A stretch of 64,000 nt of DNA from positions 310,001-374,000 of the forward strand of contig CAWGDC010000006.1 in NCBI GenBank assembly GCA_963821325.1. The letters are read 5' to 3'. The stretch is from PALSA-555 sp963821325 (GTDB taxonomy: Bacteria > Actinomycetota > Acidimicrobiia > IMCC26256 > PALSA-555). Below are positions 48,788 through 56,561 of this stretch, piece by piece. The notes beneath the pieces are model-generated. The model made no database searches. It saw only the letters and a program-made list of their open reading frames with translations, and was not told where the DNA came from. The position numbers and the translations under genes are program-made. The stretch's first letter is position 1; the number at the start of each line of letters is the position of its first letter.

Positions 48788-49780
48788 GTGCGCCGAGCCC
48801 TCATCACCGGCATCACCGGCCAGGACGGCCGGCACATGTCGGAGTTCCTGACCGGCAAGGGCTACCAGGTCTTCGGCCTCGTCCGGGGCCAGAACAACCC
48901 GAAGGCCCAGCTCGTCCAGGACGAGAACCCGTCCCTCGAGCTCGTCGAGGGCGATCTGCGGGATCTGTCGTCGCTCATCGCCGCGCTCGAGCAGGTCCAG
49001 CCCGACGAGGTCTACAACCTCGGCGCGATGAGCTTCGTGGCGCTGTCGTTCCGCCAGCCCGAGCTCACCGCCGACACGACCGGCCTCGGGGTGCTGCGCA
49101 TCCTCGAGGCCATCCGGATCGTCGGCGGCACGCAGAACAACCCGATCCGGGTGTACCAGGCGTCGTCGTCCGAGATGTTCGGCAAGGTGCGCGAGACCCC
49201 CCAGACCGAGCAGACCCCGTTCCATCCCCGGTCGCCGTACGGGGTGGCGAAGGTGTTCGGGCACTCGATCACCGTCAACTACCGCGAGTCCTACGGGATG
49301 CACGCGTCGTCGGGGATCTGCTTCAACCACGAGTCGCCCCGGCGTGGCCTCGAGTTCGTGACCCGCAAGATCACCAACGGCCTCGCCCGCATCAAGCTCG
49401 GCCTGCAGGACTCGATCACGCTCGGCAACCTCGACGCGGCCCGCGACTGGGGCTACGCCGGTGACTTCGTCGAGGCGATGTGGCTCATGGTCCAACAGGA
49501 CGAGCCAGGCGACTACGTCGTCGCCACCGGGGAGACCCACAGCATCCGCGAGTTCCTCGACCTGGCGTTCCGCTGCGCCGAGATCGACGGGTGGGAGCAG
49601 TGCGTGCGCACCGATCCGCGCTTCGAGCGGCCGTCGGAGGTCGACGTGCTCTGCGGCGACGCGTCGAAGGCGCGCGAACGGCTCGGCTGGAAGCCCCAGA
49701 TCACCTTCGACGAGCTGGTCCGCATGATGTACGAGGCCGACCTCGCCGAGGAAGCCGCCCGGGCCGAGCTCGACCGCTGA
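48788..49780 (+). CDS. gmd: GDP-mannose 4,6-dehydratase
   Basis: A 330-residue short-chain-type enzyme that turns GDP-mannose into GDP-4-keto-6-deoxymannose, precursor of GDP-fucose, rhamnose and related sugars. NAD(P) motif GITGQDG (8-14), the SSSEMFG catalytic segment, and the YGVAK Tyr/Lys pair are present; ICFNHESPRRG and DAARDWGYAGDFVEAMW are typical of Gmd. No partner epimerase/reductase (fcl, rmd) is encoded nearby. The GTG at 48788 has TAACGT 6 nt upstream. Confidence 0.91.
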   Translation: MRRALITGITGQDGRHMSEFLTGKGYQVFGLVRGQNNPKAQLVQDENPSLELVEGDLRDLSSLIAALEQVQPDEVYNLGAMSFVALSFRQPELTADTTGLGVLRILEAIRIVGGTQNNPIRVYQASSSEMFGKVRETPQTEQTPFHPRSPYGVAKVFGHSITVNYRESYGMHASSGICFNHESPRRGLEFVTRKITNGLARIKLGLQDSITLGNLDAARDWGYAGDFVEAMWLMVQQDEPGDYVVATGETHSIREFLDLAFRCAEIDGWEQCVRTDPRFERPSEVDVLCGDASKARERLGWKPQITFDELVRMMYEADLAEEAARAELDR

Positions 49781-49793
49781 CCACCCCCGGCGG

Positions 49794-50758
49794 TCAGCGC
49801 ACGGCCAGCGCGGCGTCGAGCGCCGCCTCAGCTTCGGCGACGAAGCGTCCCACCAGCTCACCCGCGGGGACGAGGTCGTGGATCGCGCCGACGCCCTGCC
49901 CGGCCGGGTAGCACTCGCGGTCGGGGTCGACACCGGTGGCCTCGTCGCTCTGGGGCAGGTGCAAGAACCCGCCGGTCGTGGAGACGAGCATCTGGTCGGG
50001 GAACGGCTTGAGCTCCTCGGGATGCTCCTCGTAGTACTGGGTCGTCTGGTTCCGCACCGCCCGCAGCGTCTTGCCGGTGAACGCGCGGCTCACGACCGTG
50101 CCGTCCTCGGGCGTCCGAACGAGCGCCTCCTTGTACCCGGGGACGGCGCGGGCCTCCGGCGTCGCGATGAACCGGGTCCCGACCCACACCCCGTCGGCGC
50201 CGAGCGTCAAGGCCGCGGCGAGGCCCCGACCGTCGAAGATGCCACCCGCGGCGACGACCGGCACGCGGCCCGCGACCGCGTCGACGATCTGGGGGACGAG
50301 CGGCATGGTCGCGACCGTCCCGGTGTGCCCGCCGGCCTCGGTGCCCTGCGCGACAACGAGGTCGCAGCCCGCCTCGACCGCGGCGACGGCGTGGCGCACC
50401 TTCCCGCACATGTTCACCACGAGGACGTTGTGGTCGTGGCAGCGCTGGATCACCTCGCGGGGACGCCGAGCGCCGCGACGAAGACCGGCACGCCCTCCTC
50501 GATGAGCACGTCGACGCTGGCCAGCATCTGCGCGGGCAGCGCGGTGAGCAGGTCGACACCGAAGGGCCGCGCCGTGAGCGCCTTCGTGGCGCGGATCTCC
50601 GACACGACCTGGTCGACGGTCATCGCGCCGGCCCCGAGGGTTCCGAACCCGCCGGCTTCCGACACGGCGGCGACGAGCCGGTGATACGAGACGCCGCCCA
50701 TGCCGGCGAGCATGACGGGGTGCTCGATCTGCAACAGATCAGTCAAGGGCGTTCGCAT
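49794..50758 (-). CDS. Nitronate monooxygenase-like flavoprotein, one frameshift
   Basis: About 321 residues of the 2-nitropropane dioxygenase/enoyl reductase-like TIM-barrel family, using FMN. MLAGMGGVSYHRLVAAV, VNMCGKVRHAVAAVEAGCD, AQGTEAGGHTGTV, VAAGGIFDGRGLAAAL and GADGVWVGTRFIAT are the motifs; EAGGHTG is the FMN phosphate loop. The frame slips near 50458 between AALGVP and REVIQRC. It oxidises nitronates or has another flavin role; the catalytic His in GGH is kept. ATG at 50758 with TAGCCT 6 nt upstream, divergent from purE. Confidence 0.86.
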
Positions 50759-50764
50759 GCCGGC

Positions 50765-50774
50765 AGGCTAACTT
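50765..50774. promoter_or_regulatory. Overlapping divergent -10 boxes
   Basis: TAGCCT for the minus-strand gene (50765-50770) and TAACTT for purE (50769-50774) share two bases. Each sits exactly 6 nt before its start codon. Confidence 0.55.
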
Positions 50775-50780
50775 GGGTTG

Positions 50781-51276
50781 ATGGCGTCGGACTCGCCGCT
50801 GGTCGGCGTCATCATGGGCAGCGATTCGGATCTGTCGGTCATGCAGGGCGCGGTCGACGTGCTCGCCGACTTCGACGTGCCCCACGAGGTGCGCGTCGTG
50901 TCGGCGCACCGCACCCCCGACTGGCTCGTGGAGTACGCACGCGGGCGCGGGGCGCGGGCTGCGGATCATCGTCGCCGGCGCTGGCGGCGCAGCGCACCTC
51001 CCGGGCATGACCGCGGCGTGGACCACCCTCCCGGTGATCGGCGTGCCCGTGCCGCTCGAACGGCTCGACGGGCTCGACTCGCTGCTCTCGATCGTGCAGA
51101 TGCCCCGGGGTGTCCCGGTCGCGACCGTCGCCATCGGGAACGCGGCGAACGCCGGGCTGCTCGCCGTCCGGATCCTCGCCACCACCGACGACGCACTCCG
51201 CGTCCGCCTCGAGCGCCACCAGGCCGACCAGGCGGCCGCCGTCCGAGCGAAGGACGACGCACTCGGCGCACCGTGA
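50781..51276 (+). CDS. purE: N5-carboxyaminoimidazole ribonucleotide mutase, one frameshift
   Basis: Purine biosynthesis enzyme of about 165 residues that moves the carboxyl group of N5-CAIR to give CAIR. Substrate-binding motifs: IMGSDSDLSVM near the start, VSAHRTPDWLVEYA, then in the second frame IIVAGAGGAAHLPGM, PVIGVPVPL and LLSIVQMPRGVPVATVAIGNA. The frame slips near 50955 in a GC run. As an essential gene in normal context it is probably intact in the organism, which points to a sequence error. ATG at 50781, leaderless. Confidence 0.92.
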
Positions 51277-51352
51277 CCCCGCAGGGGGCTAACGGACCAT
51301 GTCACCCGTCATGCTCGATCACCACTGCCGCGTCGGCAACCCCCTCACCGCA

Positions 51353-51967
51353 TCACGTGGGAACACACCGCTGGCCGAAGACGGGTTGTTTGGTGGCCGG
51401 GTTGACGTACTGGACGTACGGAAAGCAGACCGTGGTGACGGTCGGCGAGGCGCTGGGCGACGTCCGGGGCTTCGTGGTCGTGGTCGCTCCCGGCTGCGAG
51501 GATCCCGAGCCCCCGAGGGACGCGCCGGCACCACCAGGAAGCTCCGCGAAGATGCAGGCCGTCGGCCCCTTCACCTTCACGGTCACCGTCGCTGAACCGA
51601 GGTCCACCGTGCCGTTCGCAGTGGCCGCGCTGCCCACCGCGTAGCAGTAGATCTGCGCGAGGTGCCAGCCCGACGGGGTCTGGGACTGCGTCACCGTGTA
51701 GGTGCCCGACGTGGGCAACGGCGTGGTGCCGCAGGCCGAGGCGGGGAGTTGCGCTCTCGCCGTGAAGTTCTTGGGTCCAATGGTCAGCAGCCCGAAGGTG
51801 TCCCCGGGAGTGGCGAAGCCCGGCTCCACCACACACGCGTCCAGCGAACGGCCGCCGCTGGCGGCCCCGGCCGTCTCGAGGCACCCGAACACTGGGGCCA
51901 GCACCCCGAGGATCAGCGCACCGCTGAGCGCCAGGACCCACCGGCACGATCGAAACGTCGTGGCCAA
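51353..51967 (-). CDS. Secreted protein with a C-terminal prealbumin-like region
   Basis: About 204 residues. A basic start and a hydrophobic run (WVLALSGALILGVLAPVFG) form a signal peptide, with cleavage near AGAASGG or lipid attachment at the following cysteine (VFGC, a poor lipobox). The rest is Thr/Ser/Gly-rich with short beta strands (SGTYTVTQSQTPSGW, TVDLGSATVTVKVKG), like the prealbumin-like fold of surface proteins, and a Thr/Pro-rich tail. No enzyme motif. The start is uncertain: the TTG at 51967 follows GGCGGAAGA. A hairpin lies upstream at 51984-52014. Confidence 0.55.
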   Translation of the reverse strand: MATTFRSCRWVLALSGALILGVLAPVFGCLETAGAASGGRSLDACVVEPGFATPGDTFGLLTIGPKNFTARAQLPASACGTTPLPTSGTYTVTQSQTPSGWHLAQIYCYAVGSAATANGTVDLGSATVTVKVKGPTACIFAELPGGAGASLGGSGSSQPGATTTTKPRTSPSASPTVTTVCFPYVQYVNPATKQPVFGQRCVPT

Positions 51968-51983
51968 TCTTCCGCCCTTCGTC

Positions 51984-52014
51984 CCAGACGCAGGTCCGGA
52001 CGGCGCGCGTCTGG
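51984..52014 (-). other. Inverted repeat upstream of the secreted-protein gene
   Basis: A perfect 8-bp repeat (51984-51991 and 52007-52014) around a 15-nt centre that includes GTCCGGAC. It lies 17-47 nt upstream of the TTG start, so it may be an operator or a 5' leader hairpin. Confidence 0.35.
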
Positions 52015-52156
52015 CCGCCAGCCAAGCACTCACCGGGACATGCCGCAACGGGTGGCTGCGCTTCGCAGATCAACGCCACGGCGGCGACGCACGGCCCGAG
52101 CCGCGCTGCTCGCCGAGTGCCGGACGTGGCCAAGGGTGACGTCGGAGACGGTCCAC

Positions 52157-52162
52157 TAGCGT
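52157..52162 (+). promoter_or_regulatory. -10 box TAGCGT upstream of the acyl-CoA synthetase
   Basis: TAGCGT lies 7 nt before a GTG (52170) that opens a 15-codon reading frame, and 54 nt before the synthetase ATG. Confidence 0.45.
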
Positions 52163-52169
52163 CGTCGTC

Positions 52170-52217
52170 GTGGAGTCGACGCCCCGCGTGGCGCACGAGG
52201 TTGGGACCTGCGCCTGA
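52170..52217 (+). CDS. Possible 15-codon leader peptide
   Basis: GTG at 52170, 7 nt after a TAGCGT box, opens a frame of 15 codons (VESTPRVAHEVGTCA) whose TGA overlaps the ATG of the acyl-CoA synthetase as TGATG. This could couple translation of the two. No amino acid run suggests attenuation. Tentative. Confidence 0.25.
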   Translation: MESTPRVAHEVGTCA

Positions 52218-53773
52218 TGTGGCCTGGACCGCATGCCGAGACGCATCCGGACCGCGTCGCGGTGGTGATGGCGGGCAGCGGCGAGACGGTCACCTACCGG
52301 GCGCTCGACGAGGGCTCCAACCGCTTGGCGCAGCTGCTCTACGCCCGGGGGCTGCGCTTCGGGGACCACCTCGCGATCTGCGTCGAGAACCACCCCCGCT
52401 ACCTGGAGCTGTGCTGGGCGGCGCAGCGCTCGGGGCTCTACTTCACGCCGATCAACTACCACTTCACCGCCGAGGAGGTCGCGTACATCGTCGACGACTG
52501 CGACGCCCAGGCCGTCATCGTGTCGAGCGCCCTCGCGCCGATGGTCACCGAGCTGCTCGACCTGCTCCCGGCGCGTGTGACCACGCGCCTGGCCCTCGGC
52601 CCGGACGTGCCGACCGGCTACGAGGACTACGACGAGGTGACCGCCGGCTATCCGTCGACGCCGCTCGCGGAGGAGCTCGAGGGGCACGCCATGCTGTACT
52701 CGTCGGGCACCACCGGCCGGCCGAAGGGCATCCGCTACACCCTCGAGAAGGTCCCCGTCGGGAACCCGGTGGCGACGTTCGCCGGGTTCCGCAGCACCTA
52801 CGACCTCGACGAGGACAGCGTGTACCTGTCCCCGGCGCCGCTGTACCACTCCGCGCCGCTGCAGTTCTGCATCGCGGTCAGCCGGATCGGGGGGACCGTC
52901 GTGGTGCTGGAGCACTTCGACGCCGAGGCGTGCCTCGACGCGATCGAGCGCTATCACGTGACGCACGCCCAGTTCGTCCCGACCATGTTCGTGCGCATGC
53001 TGAAGCTCCCGGAGGCGGCCCGGACGCGCCACGACGTGTCGTCGCTGCGCATCGCGATCCACGCCGCCGCGCCCTGCCCGGTGGACATCAAGCGGCGGAT
53101 GATCGAGTGGTGGGGCCCGATCCTCTTCGAGTACTACAGCGCGACCGAGGCGATGGGCTCCACGATGATCACGAGCGAGGAGTGGCTCGCGCACCCCGGG
53201 TCGGTCGGCAAGCCGTTCCACACGACGGTGCACATCCTCGACGAGGACGACCAGGAGTGCCCCACCGGGGAGCCCGGCGTCGTGTGGTTCGAGCCGGGGG
53301 AGCGCACCCTCGGGTTCGAGTACCACAAGGACCCCGAGAAGACCGCCCGCACCCGTGACGCGCGTGGGTGGGCGTCGGTCGGCGACATCGGCTACCTCGA
53401 CGAGGACGGCTACCTGTACCTGACCGACCGACGCGACTTCATGATCGTGTCCGGCGGCGTGAACATCTACCCGCAGGAGGCCGAGAACGTCCTGATCACC
53501 CACCCCCGGGTGATGGACGCCGCCGTCTTCGGCGTCCCCGACGCCGAGATGGGCGAGCGGGTCCACGCGGTCGTCCAGCCCCTCGACATGGGCGACGCCG
53601 GCCCTGACCTCGAGCGCGAGCTCGTCGCGTTCTGCCGGGCGAATCTCGCCCACTACAAGTGCCCCCAGGCGATCGACTTCGACGCCGAGCTGCCCCGCCA
53701 GCCCACCGGGAAGCTGTACAAGCGGCTGCTGCGCGACCGCTACTGGGGAGCCAAGTCCAGCCGGATCGTGTGA
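52217..53773 (+). CDS. Acyl-CoA synthetase (AMP-forming)
   Basis: A 518-residue adenylate-forming enzyme. Motifs: LYSSGTTGRPKGI, YHSAPLQFCIAV, HAAAPCPVDIKRRM, EYYSATEAMGST, GWASVGDIGYLDEDGYL, DRRDFMIVSGGVNIYPQE and the terminal PRQPTGKLYKR with the catalytic lysine. It is of the type that activates fatty, bile-acid-like or aromatic acids; the substrate cannot be chosen. ATG at 52217 overlaps a short upstream reading frame. Its stop overlaps the start of the TIGR03084-like gene (GTGTGACC), so they form an operon. Confidence 0.88.
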   Translation: MWPGPHAETHPDRVAVVMAGSGETVTYRALDEGSNRLAQLLYARGLRFGDHLAICVENHPRYLELCWAAQRSGLYFTPINYHFTAEEVAYIVDDCDAQAVIVSSALAPMVTELLDLLPARVTTRLALGPDVPTGYEDYDEVTAGYPSTPLAEELEGHAMLYSSGTTGRPKGIRYTLEKVPVGNPVATFAGFRSTYDLDEDSVYLSPAPLYHSAPLQFCIAVSRIGGTVVVLEHFDAEACLDAIERYHVTHAQFVPTMFVRMLKLPEAARTRHDVSSLRIAIHAAAPCPVDIKRRMIEWWGPILFEYYSATEAMGSTMITSEEWLAHPGSVGKPFHTTVHILDEDDQECPTGEPGVVWFEPGERTLGFEYHKDPEKTARTRDARGWASVGDIGYLDEDGYLYLTDRRDFMIVSGGVNIYPQEAENVLITHPRVMDAAVFGVPDAEMGERVHAVVQPLDMGDAGPDLERELVAFCRANLAHYKCPQAIDFDAELPRQPTGKLYKRLLRDRYWGAKSSRIV

Positions 53774-54559
53774 CCCCGCCCGACTACGCCGCGCTGCTCG
53801 CCGACGTCGCCGCGGAGGAGGACACGCTCGACGCGGTCCTCGTGGACCTCGACCCGGCCGCGTGGGCGACGCCCACGCCGGCGGCCGGCTGGGACGTGCG
53901 CGACAGCGTCGCGCGACCTGGCGTTCACCGAAGACCTGGCGATGGTGGCGCTCACCGACCCGGACGGGTTCACCGGGCGACGCGACGCGCTCCTGGCCGC
54001 CGAGGACGACACGCTGCTGCTCGGCGACGGTCGCCGACGGTCCGGCGCGGCGGTGCGGGACTGGTGGCGGGCCGCGAGCGCCGCGACGCTCGACCGGCTC
54101 GCGGCGCTGGGCCCGCGGGACCGCGTGGTGTGGTTCACCGGGCCGATCTCGGCGATGTCGTTCGCGACGGCGCGGCTCATGGAGACCTGGGCGCACGGCC
54201 AGGACGTCCGCGACGCGCTCGGCCTCGACCCGGCGGTGTCGGCGCGGCTCCGACACATCGCCGACCTCGGGGTCCGGACCCGCCCCTTCGCGTACCGAGA
54301 CCCGCGGTCGCACCCCGAACCCGGCGCCGGTCCGTGTCGAGCTGCACCGGCCCCGGCGGGGCGCGCGTGGGTGTGGGGGGACCCGGCCGACGACCGGGTG
54401 CGCGGCTCGGCACTCGACTTCTGCCTCGTCGTGACCCAGCGGATCAATCCGGCCGACACGGATCTCACCGTCGAGGGCCCCGCGGCGGCGGAGTGGATCG
54501 GGATCGCGCAGGCGTTCGCCGGGTCGCCGACCGAGCACCGCCCCCCTCGCCCCGGCTGA
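53770..54559 (+). CDS. TIGR03084-like DinB-fold protein, three frameshifts
   Basis: About 262 residues of an uncharacterised actinobacterial family with the DinB/mycothiol-dependent maleylpyruvate isomerase N-terminal fold. N-terminus LADVAAEEDTLDAVL and AGWDVRDSVA, then in another frame HLAFTEDLAMVALTDPDG and ATARLMETWAHGQDVRDALG (the metal-binding histidine region), a piece with RTPNPAPVRVEL in a third frame, and the end ALDFCLVVTQRINPADTD. Slips lie near 53915, 54300 and 54350. Members of this fold often use mycothiol. It is coupled to the acyl-CoA synthetase and converges on the acyl-CoA dehydrogenase. Confidence 0.75.
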
Positions 54560-54567
54560 GCCGCCAG

Positions 54568-55758
54568 TCAGTGCGGGACGTCGCGCCAGGGCCGCTCGGT
54601 GTCCACCCGGGGCTCGGCGGGAAGGCCGAGCACGCGCTCCCCGACGATGTTGCGCTGGATCTCGTCGGTGCCGCCCCGGATGGAGACGGACGGCGCGGTG
54701 AGGAACAGGGTGGCCCACTCGTCGGTCGTCGGCGCGTCGCCGGCGACGCCGTGCGGTCCGAGCGTGCCGAGCGCGGCGTCGACCAGCGCCTTGAACGTCG
54801 CGCTGCCCTGCAGCTTCGCCCCCGAGCCCTCCGGTCCGGGGGTGCGGCCGGCCTGCGCCCGGGCCCGGGCCCGCAGCCGGGTCATCCTCGCCACCTCGGC
54901 GTCGACGTGCGCGGCCACGACCCGGTCGACGAGCATCGGGTCATCGGTGCGGCCCTCCGCCTGGGCGAGCGCGACCAGCCGCGACGACGAGACGGTGCCG
55001 CCGGTTCCGACCGCGCTCAGCGCGCCGCGCTCGTTGGCGAGCGCGGTGCGGGCCACGCCCCACCCGGCGCCGGGGTCGCCGATGCGGTCGGTGTCGGCCA
55101 CGAACGCGTCATCGAGGAACACCTCGCTGAAGTGCGCGTCGCCGTTCATCTGACGCAGGGGCCGCACGTCGACGCCCGCCGTTGTCATGTCGAGCGCGAA
55201 CGCGGTGATGCCGGCGTGCTTCGCGACGCTCGGGTCGGTGCGGGCGAGCAGGAACCCGTGCGTCGCGTACGCCGCCCGGCTGCTCCACACCTTCTGGCCG
55301 GTGACCCGCCAGCCGTCGCCGTCCCGTTCGGCGCGGGTGCCGACGTTGGCGAGGTCCGAGCCGGCGCCGGGCTCGGAGAACAGCTGGCACCAGATGTCGG
55401 TTCCGGCGGCGATGCGCGGCAGCCAGCGTCGGCGCTGCTCGGGGGTGGCCAGCGCGACGAGCGTCGGGCCGATGACGTGCAGCCCGACGAGGAACGGGTA
55501 CAGGTCGGGCAGGGCGCAGCGGGCCAGCTCCTCGCCGATCACCGCGGCGTCCTCGGCGCTGGCGCCGCGGCCGCCGCCGTCGGGCGGCCAGGTCGGGACG
55601 GCCCACCCGCCGGGGGCCAGCGCGGCGAGGAAGGCGCGGCCCGGCGTGAGGTCGTCGGCGCCTGCGCCGAGCACGGTGACCGCCTGGTCTCGTCGGCGCG
55701 GGGTCAGGCGACGCGTGAACTCGGTGCGCGCCTCGGCCCGGAGGCCGTCGCGCTCCAT
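54568..55758 (-). CDS. Acyl-CoA dehydrogenase
   Basis: A 396-residue FAD enzyme that introduces a double bond into an acyl-CoA. LFSEPGAGSDLANVGTRA and WRVTGQKVWSSRAAYA bind FAD and substrate; the C-terminal region has VSIRGGTDEIQRNIVGERVLGLP, typical of FadE members. The catalytic base cannot be placed with certainty because this branch varies. Substrate unknown, possibly branched or steroid side-chain acyl-CoA as in other FadE17-like enzymes. ATG at 55758 with TAGGAT 8 nt upstream; it follows the SDR gene by 11 nt. Confidence 0.88.
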   Translation of the reverse strand: MERDGLRAEARTEFTRRLTPRRRDQAVTVLGAGADDLTPGRAFLAALAPGGWAVPTWPPDGGGRGASAEDAAVIGEELARCALPDLYPFLVGLHVIGPTLVALATPEQRRRWLPRIAAGTDIWCQLFSEPGAGSDLANVGTRAERDGDGWRVTGQKVWSSRAAYATHGFLLARTDPSVAKHAGITAFALDMTTAGVDVRPLRQMNGDAHFSEVFLDDAFVADTDRIGDPGAGWGVARTALANERGALSAVGTGGTVSSSRLVALAQAEGRTDDPMLVDRVVAAHVDAEVARMTRLRARARAQAGRTPGPEGSGAKLQGSATFKALVDAALGTLGPHGVAGDAPTTDEWATLFLTAPSVSIRGGTDEIQRNIVGERVLGLPAEPRVDTERPWRDVPH

Positions 55759-55766
55759 GACCGTCG

Positions 55767-55772
55767 ATCCTA
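55767..55772 (-). promoter_or_regulatory. -10 box TAGGAT of the acyl-CoA dehydrogenase
   Basis: TAGGAT on the minus strand 8 nt before the ATG at 55758, inside the end of the SDR gene. Confidence 0.4.
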
Positions 55773-56561
55773 CGAAGTCGTGGCGTCGGGCTCGGCGGGG
55801 CGAGGGCGGGACGGCCCGGCGGTGGCGCCACCGTCGATGAGGAACTCGGCGCCGGTGCTGAAGGACGCCTCGTCGGACGCGAGGAACGCGATGAGCGCCG
55901 CGACCTCCTCGGGTCGGGCGAGGCGGCCGAGCGGGTTCTGGGCGCGGGCCGCGTGCTCGGCGCCGGCGCCGAGCGTGGCCCACGCCTCGGCGAGCATCGG
56001 CGTGTCGATCCCCGTCGGGTGCACCGAGTTGACCCGCACACCCCGGCCGGCGAGCTCGAGCGCCACGGTCTTCGTCATGCCCCGCAGCGCGAACTTGCTC
56101 GCCACGTACGCCACGAGGCCCGCGTAGCCCTCGATCCCCTGGGTGGAGGAGACGTTGACGATCGACCCGCCGCCGGCGTCGATGAGCAGCGGCGCGGCGG
56201 CGCGCATCCCGAGGAACGGGCCGAGCTCGTTGACCCGCAGCACCTCGAGGAACACCTCGGGGGTCGTGTCGAGCAGCGACCCGAACCGCAGGATCCCCGC
56301 GTTGTTCACCAGGACGTCGAGGCGTCCCTCCTCGGCGCGCACGGTGTCGCACACCCGCGCCCAGTCGGCTTCGACCGTGACGTCGAGGTGCTCGTAGCGG
56401 GCGGCGCTGCCCAGCGACGCGGCGACCTGCCGGCCGAGGTCGTCGGTGACGTCGCCGAGCACGACCTGGGCGCCGTCGGCGACGAGCCGGCGGGCCGTCG
56501 CCTCCCCGACTCCCCGGGCCGCGCCGCTGACCAGCGCCACCTTCCCGTCGAGGCGGCTCAT
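55770..56561 (-). CDS. Short-chain dehydrogenase/reductase
   Basis: A 263-residue NAD(P)-dependent oxidoreductase. Cofactor motif SGAARGVGEA near residue 12, NNAG at about 88, catalytic Ser in IVNVSSTQG and Tyr/Lys in YVASK, then the C-terminal GAEFLIDGGATAG. It resembles hydroxysteroid or 3-hydroxyacyl dehydrogenases; the substrate is unknown. The ATG at 56561 overlaps the ABC permease stop by 4 nt (ATGA), so it is coupled to the exporter operon, an unusual partner. Confidence 0.9.
   Translation of the reverse strand: MSRLDGKVALVSGAARGVGEATARRLVADGAQVVLGDVTDDLGRQVAASLGSAARYEHLDVTVEADWARVCDTVRAEEGRLDVLVNNAGILRFGSLLDTTPEVFLEVLRVNELGPFLGMRAAAPLLIDAGGGSIVNVSSTQGIEGYAGLVAYVASKFALRGMTKTVALELAGRGVRVNSVHPTGIDTPMLAEAWATLGAGAEHAARAQNPLGRLARPEEVAALIAFLASDEASFSTGAEFLIDGGATAGPSRPRPAEPDATTS

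Noticed and set aside
46937..49933. A minus-strand open frame of nearly 1000 codons
   Set aside because: It lies opposite the TetR, aldo/keto reductase, DUF3151 and gmd genes, which all have clear motifs. Long antisense frames are expected at this GC content.
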